Below are positions 23,148-31,885 of a stretch of DNA of 33,783 bases, one piece after another. Position 1 is the stretch's first letter; each line of letters starts with the position of its first letter. A model generated the notes under the pieces. The model searched no databases. It was not told the DNA's origin and worked only from the letters and a program-made list of their open reading frames with translations. The stretch covers positions 1-33,783 of the IMG/VR virus record IMGVR_UViG_3300008116_000506. One strand, 5' to 3'. The position numbers and the translations under genes are program-made. The stretch comes from a virus.

Positions 23148-25385
23148 TTACTGTGCAAAATAGTTAGATGCGATTTCTTTTTTCTTTTCTTCAAGTTTTT
23201 CAATTGCTTTTTCTTGAATAGCAGTAAGAAGATTTTCTTTCATATCAACTAGATTGTTGCTAAGGATGTTATCAATTGCTTCATTGATAATGTCTTTGGT
23301 ATCCATTTTGGTTTCCTCTTTAATACTTGTTTGCTTTAGTTGTGATTCGGGTTTATACTTTTCACCTGAAACGTTTGTCTGATATGTTTTATTATCATAA
23401 GAAAACTTACCTTCACCACCACCAGCTTCACCACGAGCAGCCTGAAATGCTTGACCACGACTAAAATAATCTGGTCTTTTTGGTGGTGTAGGAGCATCTG
23501 TCTTAGGTGCTGCTGCTTTTGGTGTATCATACTTCTGAGGTGTTAGTGCTTGCTTTTCGTAATCAGAAACAGAACGACCTTGTGCTTTATATGGATTATA
23601 ACTCTTTAAGGTTTCTTGTCTCTTCTTTTCATTTTCACCCGCATTAGCAGCGGTAGGAGACATTACAGCGGCCGCGGCAGTAGCAGCTGGTCCACCAGCA
23701 ATTCTTAGTGCAGCACCAGCAACTCTTGATGCCATAGGTGCTGCTTTGGATACTACAGCAGCGGCTTCACGTCCAGCAGAAGTCATACCTTTTACAACTG
23801 AACTGGTTTGCTTTGATGCTGCCATCTTTCCACCAACATTTGTGCCACCTTGTGAGAATGACATTGAAGTCTTTGTTGGTGATGCTGACATAGAACCACG
23901 CTGACCAGAAGGCATAGAATAAGTTGGCGCTCTTGGTGGTGCGGCTCTTTGAACTTGAACCTGACCAGTCATTGAACCACCTTGTCCAGATAATCTACCG
24001 GATGCTCTACCAGATACAGATGTTGGTTTAGAAACCTGTCTCTGAATTCCAGCACGTTGCGAACCATGAATAGCAGGTGGCTGAATTTGCGGTGGCATTG
24101 CCATTACTGCTTCTTTTACTTCTTTTTCTATTTTACCTTTACCTTTATCTTTTTTACCAGATTCAACAAACTTTTTATTGATTGCACGGGTTAGCACCTT
24201 GCTTGGTACTTCACCACGAAAGAAACGAGCATTAGAAACCTTGCCGACTAGTTCGGCAGAAATTTCGTGAATCTGTGTTTCTTCTTCACAGTTCCATCTG
24301 CGTAGTGCTTTATTGATACGTGAATCCGGATCTCTTGCAGTCTTAGCAGATGTTAATCTCTTTTTCATACCAGACATACGAGAACAGAATGATTTACGAC
24401 GTGCAGCACGTTTTCCCGATGGATTCTTTTCTGTTACGGCTGTCTGTAGTTTGGAACCTGGATTCTCACGACGATATGCATTAACAGCGGCTTGAGATAG
24501 TCCATCTGTTTTATCTTTACGATTTACAGATTGCCAATCTTCACTAATCTGTGTTTCTTCCCATGCTCTACAAGACCAATATCTTGCTTTTGTCTTAGGA
24601 CCTGGATTGTCGCAATTATGTCTTGCTCTAAAACTCTTACGACGAGCAGGATTAGACTTTTTAATTGTCATGTTAGGATCGCCGAAGTTTACTTTTTGCG
24701 CCTTACCATCACCATCAGGATCAACGAATACTTTTGATTTCTTAACATCACCCTTCATTGGTTTGTTAAGAGGAACCTTTTTTCCCTGAAATGTGGCTTC
24801 TTCCATTTTCTTCCCTATCTTCGATCTTAGATGTTCTCTTGCTTTATCATAACCTTTGACAGTGTAGTTTAGACCCATAGCACCATAACCAACAGGACCT
24901 GGTAATGTAGAAACTGCAGCCAACATACCTCTCTTAGGATCAGCACCTTTACGTCCTTCAGCAGCATCGCCAGCAACTTGACCTAATGTTGCTATATTTG
25001 CTAGTGTCATGCCAACCTTAGCGGCCTTTTTGACTTTTGGTGAGACTTTAGGCATTTTAATTTCATCAATTTTAGTAGAACCTTTTGCTATGGTTCTCGG
25101 TGCACCAGTTAGATCACCAACTACAGGAATCTCTCTTTCTGGTACAGTTGAGATGCCTTCTTTCATAGAAATCTTTGTCTTTTCCATTTTACGAAGTTTC
25201 TTATAGTAATCGGGTCTTTCAGATATATGGTCTCTAGCAATTTCTCTTGCATTCTTCATGTTTTTGTCATGTTCGTGTTCAATCTTAGCACCATCATCAA
25301 TAAGACTATTAACTTTGTTAATGTCTAATTTCCATTTCTTTGCAATGTCTGATGCTGTTAATGTTTTAACACTCTTAAGTGACAA
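23148..25385 (-). CDS. Large multidomain head-cluster protein with prohead-core-like C-terminus
   Basis: This 745-residue protein is a mosaic. Residues 1-68 match a DUF5661-like pattern (EHEHDKNMKNAREIARDHIS, then ERPDYYKKL). Residues about 219-276 carry RRKSFRARHNCDNPGPKTKA and YWSCRAW, with paired Cys. Residues about 284-368 match the DUF6321-like pattern (RRKSFCSRMSGM, INKALRRWNC). Then come a Gly/Ser/Gln-rich stretch, an Ala-rich stretch and a C-terminal 50 residues (DIINEAIDNILSNNLVDMKE, ending EIASNYFAQ) resembling gp67/gp68 core proteins. The start is TTG, with AAGGA 8 nt upstream. It sits between portal and head-core genes. I infer an internal head protein carried by its core-like tail. 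Confidence 0.6.
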   Translation of the reverse strand: MSLKSVKTLTASDIAKKWKLDINKVNSLIDDGAKIEHEHDKNMKNAREIARDHISERPDYYKKLRKMEKTKISMKEGISTVPEREIPVVGDLTGAPRTIAKGSTKIDEIKMPKVSPKVKKAAKVGMTLANIATLGQVAGDAAEGRKGADPKRGMLAAVSTLPGPVGYGAMGLNYTVKGYDKAREHLRSKIGKKMEEATFQGKKVPLNKPMKGDVKKSKVFVDPDGDGKAQKVNFGDPNMTIKKSNPARRKSFRARHNCDNPGPKTKARYWSCRAWEETQISEDWQSVNRKDKTDGLSQAAVNAYRRENPGSKLQTAVTEKNPSGKRAARRKSFCSRMSGMKKRLTSAKTARDPDSRINKALRRWNCEEETQIHEISAELVGKVSNARFFRGEVPSKVLTRAINKKFVESGKKDKGKGKIEKEVKEAVMAMPPQIQPPAIHGSQRAGIQRQVSKPTSVSGRASGRLSGQGGSMTGQVQVQRAAPPRAPTYSMPSGQRGSMSASPTKTSMSFSQGGTNVGGKMAASKQTSSVVKGMTSAGREAAAVVSKAAPMASRVAGAALRIAGGPAATAAAAVMSPTAANAGENEKKRQETLKSYNPYKAQGRSVSDYEKQALTPQKYDTPKAAAPKTDAPTPPKRPDYFSRGQAFQAARGEAGGGEGKFSYDNKTYQTNVSGEKYKPESQLKQTSIKEETKMDTKDIINEAIDNILSNNLVDMKENLLTAIQEKAIEKLEEKKKEIASNYFAQ

Positions 25386-25397
25386 TGATCTGATCCT

Positions 25398-25405
25398 TAT
25401 TTATA
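25398..25405 (-). promoter_or_regulatory. Late-promoter-like octamer TATAAATA at portal stop
   Basis: The minus strand holds an exact T4 late octamer, TATAAATA. It includes the portal stop TAA and ends 12 nt before the TTG start of the next gene, so its ribosome binding site would lie at or upstream of the start of transcription. The match is perfect but the spacing is tight. Confidence 0.4.
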
Positions 25406-27272
25406 CTGGCAATAGTTTGCCGTTTTCATTAATATGTGTAACAACATTACCATCATCTGCATACTTGCCGCCGCCAACATATGTCAGACGCAAATCTCTT
25501 GCTTGTTCTGCTACTGTCTTTTTCTTTGCAGGAGCGGATGATTTCTTTGATTGAATCTGTGCAAGTTTGATCTTTTTATCCATCATCTTGGACTCATGAT
25601 CTTGTCCTGTTTTTTCAGATTTACTTGGTCCAGAATCTGGTCCAGTAATCTTTTCAACTTCTTTATTCACTTCGGCCTGAGCAATCTGTGATTGTGCATT
25701 AAATGCAATTTGATTTTGCATATCTTGTTGCTGTTGTGCTTGTTGATCAATGGCCATCTGCTGTTGCTGTTGTGCTTGCTGCTGTGCCATGATAGCATTA
25801 TCTTGCTCCATTTGAGCATTCATTTCTTCAATGTCTTCGTCAGATTGCTGCAATAGATTTTTACGAACCCAAAGAGCAGAGTAATACTTACCAACAAAAG
25901 GATCAATCTTTTGTAGTGTATCAAGTCTAAGATTTAGTAGTTCTGCCTCTTTGATTTCGTCAAAGTTATTGTCTTTCTTGAAATCATACCAAATGTCTTC
26001 TTTGATTTCTTTCCATTCTTCTTCGGTACATATATTTTTAAGAACTAACTGAACACGAAGAAGATCGTCAAATAGTGTGGAAAACTTGTTACGAAGTCTC
26101 ATAACAAACTTCATAAACTTAAGTTCATCTCTTGTGATTTCTGTGGTACGACCTAATGAGAAACCTTGATTTTGTTCTAGACGAGAAATTGGAACACCAA
26201 GGGCCTTGTATAGTTTTGTTTGGAAATATTTAACATCTTCCAGTTCACCAAGATTTCTTGCACCTTCTAGTGTGCTAATCTCGGTACCTTTAGAACCTTC
26301 ACGACGAGGTAACCAAAAGTCTTCTAGCATTGATAGATGCTTGCGGTCGTCTTTGATTTCACCTGTAGATGAGTCATAAACCAACTTGTTACGATACTTG
26401 ACCATGATATCACGGACATATTGTTCTGCTTTGACTGTTGGCATATTACCAACGTCAATATAGAAAACTCTACGCTCGGGAGCACGACTTAGACGATAGA
26501 TAACAGTTGCGTCCTCGACCATGCGTAGATTGTTAAACGGTTTAATTGCTTTGTGTAGATAAGAAAGCACCATAGTCTGCTTTGGATCCATAAGACCAGA
26601 ATTGACGTTGACAATAGAATCAACAGCGATCTTGGAACCTAGATTAGTACCTGCACCAATCATACCTTTTTCATTATAAAGATAATATTCAATTTGCTTT
26701 TTGATTAGTTCGATGCCTGTAGCAGGATCACGCATCTTTTGGATTTCACGAATTTTACGAATGCGTCTTGGATCGATGTAACGTATTTCTTGAATACCAA
26801 ACTCGGGTGTTGCTTCGTCTATGACAAGATGATAAAACAATCTACCATCGATATACCAACGACGAAAGATTTCATGTCCCATGTTACCAAAGTTAAGCAT
26901 CTTTAAAATATGATTAAATTCATCCTCAATAAGTTTTTTAACTCTTGAAGGAACTTTAACATCATCCATGTTAATCTGAACAATTTCGCCACCGTCTTCG
27001 TGAACGATTGCTTCATTGACAATTTCATCTAATGCTGTTTCAGTTTCAGGTTGTATAGCAAGTTCTCTATACTTTGTAATAAGTTGAGTTTCATTTCTAA
27101 ACGTACCGTCTAGATCAACATATGTTCCATAGTAACCAGCACCAGCAACAGTAACCGCTCCGTCCTCGTTTTGAGGCAGAGCAAAAGTTTTAGCCTGAGG
27201 TGTATCAGGTCCGATCTTAGCAATAGTTTGTTGCTTTTCAGGTGAACCTAGTTCAAAACCAAATAATTTCAA
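25401..27272 (-). CDS. 20: gp20-like portal protein
   Basis: At 623 residues this matches T4 gp20 (524) with extra sequence at the end. Characteristic segments are QPETETALDEIVNEAIV, FHLVID-like FYHLVIDEATPEFGIQE, YIDPRRIRKIREI, RAPERRVFYIDVGNMPTVKA, and LEDFWLPRREGSKGTEI. It forms the ring through which DNA enters the head. Residues about 495-545 are a Gln-rich stretch, and the end is charged. The start is TTG, with AAGGA 7 nt upstream, in a leader that carries a 10-bp hairpin. Confidence 0.95.
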   Translation of the reverse strand: MKLFGFELGSPEKQQTIAKIGPDTPQAKTFALPQNEDGAVTVAGAGYYGTYVDLDGTFRNETQLITKYRELAIQPETETALDEIVNEAIVHEDGGEIVQINMDDVKVPSRVKKLIEDEFNHILKMLNFGNMGHEIFRRWYIDGRLFYHLVIDEATPEFGIQEIRYIDPRRIRKIREIQKMRDPATGIELIKKQIEYYLYNEKGMIGAGTNLGSKIAVDSIVNVNSGLMDPKQTMVLSYLHKAIKPFNNLRMVEDATVIYRLSRAPERRVFYIDVGNMPTVKAEQYVRDIMVKYRNKLVYDSSTGEIKDDRKHLSMLEDFWLPRREGSKGTEISTLEGARNLGELEDVKYFQTKLYKALGVPISRLEQNQGFSLGRTTEITRDELKFMKFVMRLRNKFSTLFDDLLRVQLVLKNICTEEEWKEIKEDIWYDFKKDNNFDEIKEAELLNLRLDTLQKIDPFVGKYYSALWVRKNLLQQSDEDIEEMNAQMEQDNAIMAQQQAQQQQQMAIDQQAQQQQDMQNQIAFNAQSQIAQAEVNKEVEKITGPDSGPSKSEKTGQDHESKMMDKKIKLAQIQSKKSSAPAKKKTVAEQARDLRLTYVGGGKYADDGNVVTHINENGKLLPV

Positions 27273-27291
27273 CTTTATATCCTTTTATATA

Positions 27292-27316
27292 ATGGTCGGG
27301 GATTGACCCCGACCAT
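27292..27316 (-). other. Perfect hairpin between gp19 and gp20
   Basis: A perfect 10-bp stem (ATGGTCGGGG with CCCCGACCAT) closes a 5-nt loop 20 nt before the portal TTG. No T-run follows on the minus strand (TATATAAAAGG does), so it is a weak terminator candidate. It may be an mRNA 5' stabilising stem or limit readthrough from gp19 to gp20. Confidence 0.6.
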
Positions 27317-27323
27317 ATCTTAT

Positions 27324-27331
27324 TATTTAGA
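27324..27331 (-). promoter_or_regulatory. Late-promoter-like octamer before gp20
   Basis: The minus strand reads TCTAAATA, with a single change from NATAAATA. Transcription from here would begin just before the hairpin at 27292-27316 and put it at the 5' end of the portal mRNA. Confidence 0.35.
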
Positions 27332-27926
27332 AGGTCTGAATTAGAGAAGCAGATGAAGAAGCATCCGTAGTTTCTACAGACTCCCACCACTGGTAGGCGA
27401 ATGTAATAGCAAACTCTTCAATGTTATCAGCACCCCAATCAAGGTCGATAGCAGAAACGTCAGTTGGAAAACAACCGACTAGTTTATAAACCTTGATAAC
27501 ATCACCAGCTTTACCATACTGAGTGACATAAGCGTCTTGCTGATAACCACCATCACCGGATAGCAACGCAGGTGTGCGTAGATTGCTAACGTGTGAATTG
27601 ATACCAGACATCCATCTTTCGAATGCATTTCTTAGATTAAAGTCTTCGTCGTTAATAACTGTGAAAGACCAATCTGTGAATGATCTATTGCCTGCTACCT
27701 TAATCTCACGACCAAAGTAGTTTAGACCGATAGAGGAGATGGAATCACCTGGTAGTGATGTTGATCTTGCTCTAAATGTAACCTGCTGTTGGGCAGTACC
27801 GAAGGCACCTGGGGCGGTGCCTCCAGTTGCTACCACAACTGGGAATGTTAGCTGAACATCGAACAGACTTGCACGAGCGCCGTCTGATACTAATGATGCT
27901 CTAAATTCTTGAACGTTAAAAGGCAT
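27327..27926 (-). CDS. 19: gp19-like tail tube protein
   Basis: The 199-residue protein matches T4 gp19 (163). Shared patterns are RASLFDVQLTFP, QVTFRARSTSLPGDSI, FGREIKVAGNRSFTDWSFTV (T4: INVAGDRTFDDWTVTV), VGCFPTDVSAIDLDW (T4: KGLWPTNVGELQLDW) and FAITFAYQWWE. It forms the inner tube of the contractile tail. AAAGGAG precedes the ATG. Confidence 0.95.
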   Translation of the reverse strand: MPFNVQEFRASLVSDGARASLFDVQLTFPVVVATGGTAPGAFGTAQQQVTFRARSTSLPGDSISSIGLNYFGREIKVAGNRSFTDWSFTVINDEDFNLRNAFERWMSGINSHVSNLRTPALLSGDGGYQQDAYVTQYGKAGDVIKVYKLVGCFPTDVSAIDLDWGADNIEEFAITFAYQWWESVETTDASSSASLIQTF

Positions 27927-27948
27927 TTTTAGTTTTCTCCTTTGCTAT

Positions 27949-27956
27949 TATTTATT
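27949..27956 (-). promoter_or_regulatory. Late-promoter-like octamer before gp19
   Basis: The minus strand reads AATAAATA, ending 23 nt before the tail tube ATG and overlapping the sheath stop. It fits the NATAAATA late motif of T4-like phages of non-enteric hosts. Confidence 0.45.
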
Positions 27957-29697
27957 AGAACTTACCGATAACTTCGGAGAAAGCAACACCCGTTCTAACT
28001 GCAATAAAGTTAAGATGGATGAAGTTAATGCTTCTTGCTGGCTTGATATAAATGTCTCCGATGAACTCATTTCTATCAATAACCTCTGGTGTATTGTTTG
28101 TTTCGTCGCAAACAACACGGAAGTCGTAGATACCACGACGACCCTTTACGTCTCTTAGGTATGGCTCTACTAGTGCAACGAACTGCGCTCTGGTGAACTC
28201 ATCGTTGAACTCGAATAGAGAATACTTTGATGCCTTGGTAATTGCCTTTTCAAGAACAATGAATAGACGACGAACGTTGATGCGATCAAATGCTGATGGC
28301 TTGGTCAACATGGTCTTATCACCATATAGAACAACGCCTTCACCCTTGAACTGAACAACTGGATTGACACCATTCTTATAAAGAGTGTCACGATCATCCT
28401 TACCAGGATTCCAAGCAAGACGAGTAACATTCTTGATGTGACCACGATTGAAACCTGCTGGTGAGAACCATGGATCTCTTTCGAAGTCTGTTCTGGCGCA
28501 TAGACCAGCAATGTCACCGTTTAGTGGAATCCAACGATAAACATTGTTATACTTGTCGAACTGCTTCTTCCAGTTAGAGTCCATAACAGCAAATGATGTT
28601 GAATTGAAATCATTTCTCTTTGCAACAATATCTGTTGCTTCTGAACCTGCGTTATCAACAACATCTTCCATGTCTGGTGAAATGAATACAACGCAGTCAC
28701 GACGACCAGTATCTGGTGCTCCTGTTGTACCACCAGCAATGTTCTCAACAACATATTCTGCTACAGTCTGAGAATGACCACCAGTCATGATTAGTGAAAT
28801 ATCCCAGGTTTCAGAATCTTTGAATAGATCATAACCTAGTTCAATTTGAGCAGTTGTAGCCATTGTAGTACCAAGTGTACCATTTGCCAATGTGCTTGTA
28901 TAAGACACATTACCCTGAGCAAATGAAATACCTTCTGCCAGACTTCCCCAAGTTGAAGTATCTGCTGCAAATGTAGAAACATTTAATGCTGGATTCAATG
29001 GATAGATAAATTCAGAACGATCATTAAGAACATTTACCCAGTAATTTGAAGAACCATCATCATTCTTAGCGTCTCTTGCCTTAGAAACATAAGAGAACTT
29101 TTCTAGAATTGTATTTGCAACGCCAGCAAACTTACCTTGTGTATCAACAACAATAACGTGCATTTCGTCGTTGGCGCCACCACGGGCACTAACGTATGCA
29201 GATGTTCCAGGAACTCGGTCAAACTCTTCTCCATATTCCCATGCATTAAATGCTGCCGGATTATTTGAACCTGCAAATACAGAAACTTTTAGACCATTAC
29301 CCAAATCGCCTGCATAACGAGCGGCAAACATACCATGTTGACCTGGTGCTGATAAGTCTAGATAATCGTTTTCATATTGATCTCTATTCTTAATTAGAAT
29401 AGCGGTATTACCTGAAGTTGAATTTAGTGCGGATGTTGTATTAGCAACACGAACTAGTTTTAGTGCCTCTGCGTATCCTAGAAAGTTTGCTGCTGTGAAC
29501 CATGATGTGAAGTTATTTGCATCTGGCTTGTGGAACCAACGAACTAGTTCTAATTCGTTGCCAATAGATACAACTTCTTCAATAGGACCCCACGCAAAAT
29601 CTCCGACAAATGCACCTTCTGTAGTAGAAACGGAGGGAACAATGGTCGTAAGATCAATTTCGGACCATGTTACTCCTGGTGATAAAGCATATGCCAT
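27955..29697 (-). CDS. 18: gp18-like contractile tail sheath protein
   Basis: At 580 residues this is somewhat shorter than T4 gp18 (659). The start SPGVTWSEIDLTTIVPSVST and GAFVGDFAWGPIEEVVSIGN is typical, as is the end: RRLFIVLEKAITKASKYSLF, EFNDEFTRAQFVALVEPYLR and NFIHLNFIAVRTGVAF. These C-terminal parts form the mesh that holds the sheath rings together. AAAAAGGAG precedes the ATG, and a late-type octamer lies upstream. Confidence 0.95.
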   Translation of the reverse strand: MAYALSPGVTWSEIDLTTIVPSVSTTEGAFVGDFAWGPIEEVVSIGNELELVRWFHKPDANNFTSWFTAANFLGYAEALKLVRVANTTSALNSTSGNTAILIKNRDQYENDYLDLSAPGQHGMFAARYAGDLGNGLKVSVFAGSNNPAAFNAWEYGEEFDRVPGTSAYVSARGGANDEMHVIVVDTQGKFAGVANTILEKFSYVSKARDAKNDDGSSNYWVNVLNDRSEFIYPLNPALNVSTFAADTSTWGSLAEGISFAQGNVSYTSTLANGTLGTTMATTAQIELGYDLFKDSETWDISLIMTGGHSQTVAEYVVENIAGGTTGAPDTGRRDCVVFISPDMEDVVDNAGSEATDIVAKRNDFNSTSFAVMDSNWKKQFDKYNNVYRWIPLNGDIAGLCARTDFERDPWFSPAGFNRGHIKNVTRLAWNPGKDDRDTLYKNGVNPVVQFKGEGVVLYGDKTMLTKPSAFDRINVRRLFIVLEKAITKASKYSLFEFNDEFTRAQFVALVEPYLRDVKGRRGIYDFRVVCDETNNTPEVIDRNEFIGDIYIKPARSINFIHLNFIAVRTGVAFSEVIGKF

Positions 29698-29743
29698 CTT
29701 TTACTCCTTTTTAAGGTTAGAATGGTTTAATCCATCTTTACCT

Positions 29744-29751
29744 TATTTATT
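29744..29751 (-). promoter_or_regulatory. Late-promoter-like octamer before gp18
   Basis: The minus strand reads AATAAATA in a 74-nt gap between the terminase and sheath genes. It ends about 46 nt before the sheath ATG, leaving room for a leader and the AAAAAGGAG site. This is the best-placed late promoter candidate of the window. Confidence 0.55.
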
Positions 29752-29771
29752 GTTTTCGATGTTTTGAGAAC

Positions 29772-31448
29772 TCACAGTCTGGTATCCCATTTATAATTTA
29801 GATCATCAAATGGATATAACTGTTCTCTTTCACGACGCCATATATCACCACTTGCATCTTGTTCCACAACATCATCTAAACCGTTGTCAATGAATCCAAA
29901 TGGCACGTTTTCTACATCTTGAAGATATGATAGTTCTTTCTGGAGAACATATCGGATATCATTTGAAACTGTTTCTTTAAATAATTTCTGTGCTGTTAAC
30001 CATCCAAAATGTACCAAAGTCATTGCTAAGTCGTCATTAGCACCTTCTTCGGCCATGAATGTTTTTTTGTTTGCAGAAAATGAAAACAACTCTGTGATTG
30101 TATCTTCATCATTAAGTATTAGTTTATCATTCTCAACAAGTGTTTTAAGATTGGCACATCCAATCATTTTAGACTGTGCTGTAATCTTTAGACCAAAGGC
30201 GAGTTTGTTCTTACCAGCAGCAAATCCACCTGAGGCCTGCATACCTTGCTTGCCCTTTAATTGAAATTTCAAAAGATTCTCGTATGCCAATTCATAATGT
30301 AGAATGTCTGCGACCTGTAGACCAATAGAATTAATTTCAATTAGAACAAATGCTTCATTGTATTGTCTTGCCGCAGAATAGATCACAGCAGGCAAAAGCA
30401 TAGGACTAATCTCGTTATTACGATATTTAGCAACCTGTTTATATGGAATTTGAGTTACATCGAAAATGGAAAATGATGAATAGTCTAGTCCTTGACCTTC
30501 CGATACATCAGCACACAAAACATATGTATGCTTGTGAATAGGTTCTTCAAATATGTCCAGATGCTCTATTTTACGAATAGGTTCTTTCCAATGTAATGTT
30601 GCTAGTTTAGAACCACTAATTAGTGTATTAGTTGATCCTAAGAACTCACACTCAAACTCTTGATCGAACTGTCTTTGACTGGTGTTACGAATAGTTTCTT
30701 CTTTCCATGCCAAGTCTCTACCAGGTACCATCGACCAATGAATTTCAATAGGCACATAGGTGCTAGTCTTTTCAATTGCTTTGGTCCACATCTTATAGAA
30801 TAGATTCATTCCGTTTGGTGTAGAAACGATAACAACCTTAGACGTTTTACCAGATGAAATTGTAGGATATGTTGAATTGAAAAACTCTTCGGCAATATTA
30901 TTAGGCACGAATGCAAACTCGTCCAGAAAGATTAGATTGAACGAGAAACCACGAACAGATGAACCTGATGTGGAATCTGCTAGAACTCTTGAACCATTAG
31001 CAAGATAGATAGAACCTTTGTTCCATTCTTTGATGCCTTGCTTGAGAAACATAGGCAAATACTCGAATGCTAGTTTTAGTTTACCCAATAGTTCTCTTGC
31101 CGTTGGAGCACGGTTAGCAAGAATAGCAACCACAAAGTTTTCATTGAACAATATTTGATGCAGAATATATGCAACACTGGTTGTTGATTTACCAACCTGA
31201 CGAGGTAGTTTGCAGATAGAGAAACGATTCTCATGAAATGTGGACATCATTCTTTCTTGAAAGTCCCACATTCTAAATGGAATCAAACCTTCATCAACGT
31301 TGATAATCTTGATATATTTTTTGGCAAAGTAAACAGGATCGTCAGCACACTTGATATATTCATCCAGTTCAATCTGAGTGAATGAATGCCTATACTGCTC
31401 GTTAGGTAGATTGGGGTTATTCTGATAACTAAACGGTGTTCTGGCCAT
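29772..31448 (-). CDS. 17: gp17-like large terminase
   Basis: The 558-residue protein matches T4 gp17 (610). The ATPase half has Walker A LPRQVGKST (81-89), Walker B LIFLDE (172-177) and coupling motif STPNG. The nuclease half has acidic residues in YVLCADVSEGQGLDYSSFSI and in GANDDLAMTLVHFGW, as expected for an RNase H-like headful nuclease. It pumps DNA into the head through the gp20 portal and cuts it. The start lies 20 nt inside the small terminase gene, so the two are coupled. Confidence 0.96.
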   Translation of the reverse strand: MARTPFSYQNNPNLPNEQYRHSFTQIELDEYIKCADDPVYFAKKYIKIINVDEGLIPFRMWDFQERMMSTFHENRFSICKLPRQVGKSTTSVAYILHQILFNENFVVAILANRAPTARELLGKLKLAFEYLPMFLKQGIKEWNKGSIYLANGSRVLADSTSGSSVRGFSFNLIFLDEFAFVPNNIAEEFFNSTYPTISSGKTSKVVIVSTPNGMNLFYKMWTKAIEKTSTYVPIEIHWSMVPGRDLAWKEETIRNTSQRQFDQEFECEFLGSTNTLISGSKLATLHWKEPIRKIEHLDIFEEPIHKHTYVLCADVSEGQGLDYSSFSIFDVTQIPYKQVAKYRNNEISPMLLPAVIYSAARQYNEAFVLIEINSIGLQVADILHYELAYENLLKFQLKGKQGMQASGGFAAGKNKLAFGLKITAQSKMIGCANLKTLVENDKLILNDEDTITELFSFSANKKTFMAEEGANDDLAMTLVHFGWLTAQKLFKETVSNDIRYVLQKELSYLQDVENVPFGFIDNGLDDVVEQDASGDIWRREREQLYPFDDLNYKWDTRL

Positions 31449-31884
31449 TGTCTTCTTTTTGTTTCTTTAATGCAGACAATAATTCTGCTGCCGATCCAAC
31501 AAATACCGCTTGTTCAACATTAATTGATTCTGCACTCTTTTTACGAGGATCAGAAGCAGGATCTGGTTCTCTTAAATCTTTTTTCTGTTTTTGTAAGGCG
31601 TATAGGTCTTTCGACGTTTCGCCAATAGTTTTGATGAGATTAGAAACAACCTCAAAACCTCTTGCGCTTTCGTTTTGTTTAGCGATTGTGACGATTTCAT
31701 CTAGTGCGTCGTTACCTTTCGTTATAAGATTACGTAGTGTGTGTCTAACTAATCTATAATCTTCATCTTCGTCCGGTAGTTCTAAAACTTCTGGCGGATC
31801 ATACTCTACCAATTCTTCTTTTTTAATCACCACAGGTTCATGTGCGATACCTAAAGCATCCGACAAGTTTTTTTCAACACCCAT
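31429..31884 (-). CDS. 16: gp16-like small terminase
   Basis: At 151 residues this is near T4 gp16 (164). The central helical pair (EDYRLVRHTLRNLITKGNDA, then FEVVSNLIKTIGETSKDLYA) matches the gp16 oligomerisation region. It selects DNA for packaging and stimulates gp17 ATPase. The N-terminus is acidic. It starts one base after the gp15 stop. Confidence 0.9.
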   Translation of the reverse strand: MGVEKNLSDALGIAHEPVVIKKEELVEYDPPEVLELPDEDEDYRLVRHTLRNLITKGNDALDEIVTIAKQNESARGFEVVSNLIKTIGETSKDLYALQKQKKDLREPDPASDPRKKSAESINVEQAVFVGSAAELLSALKKQKEDNGQNTV

Positions 31885-31885
31885 A

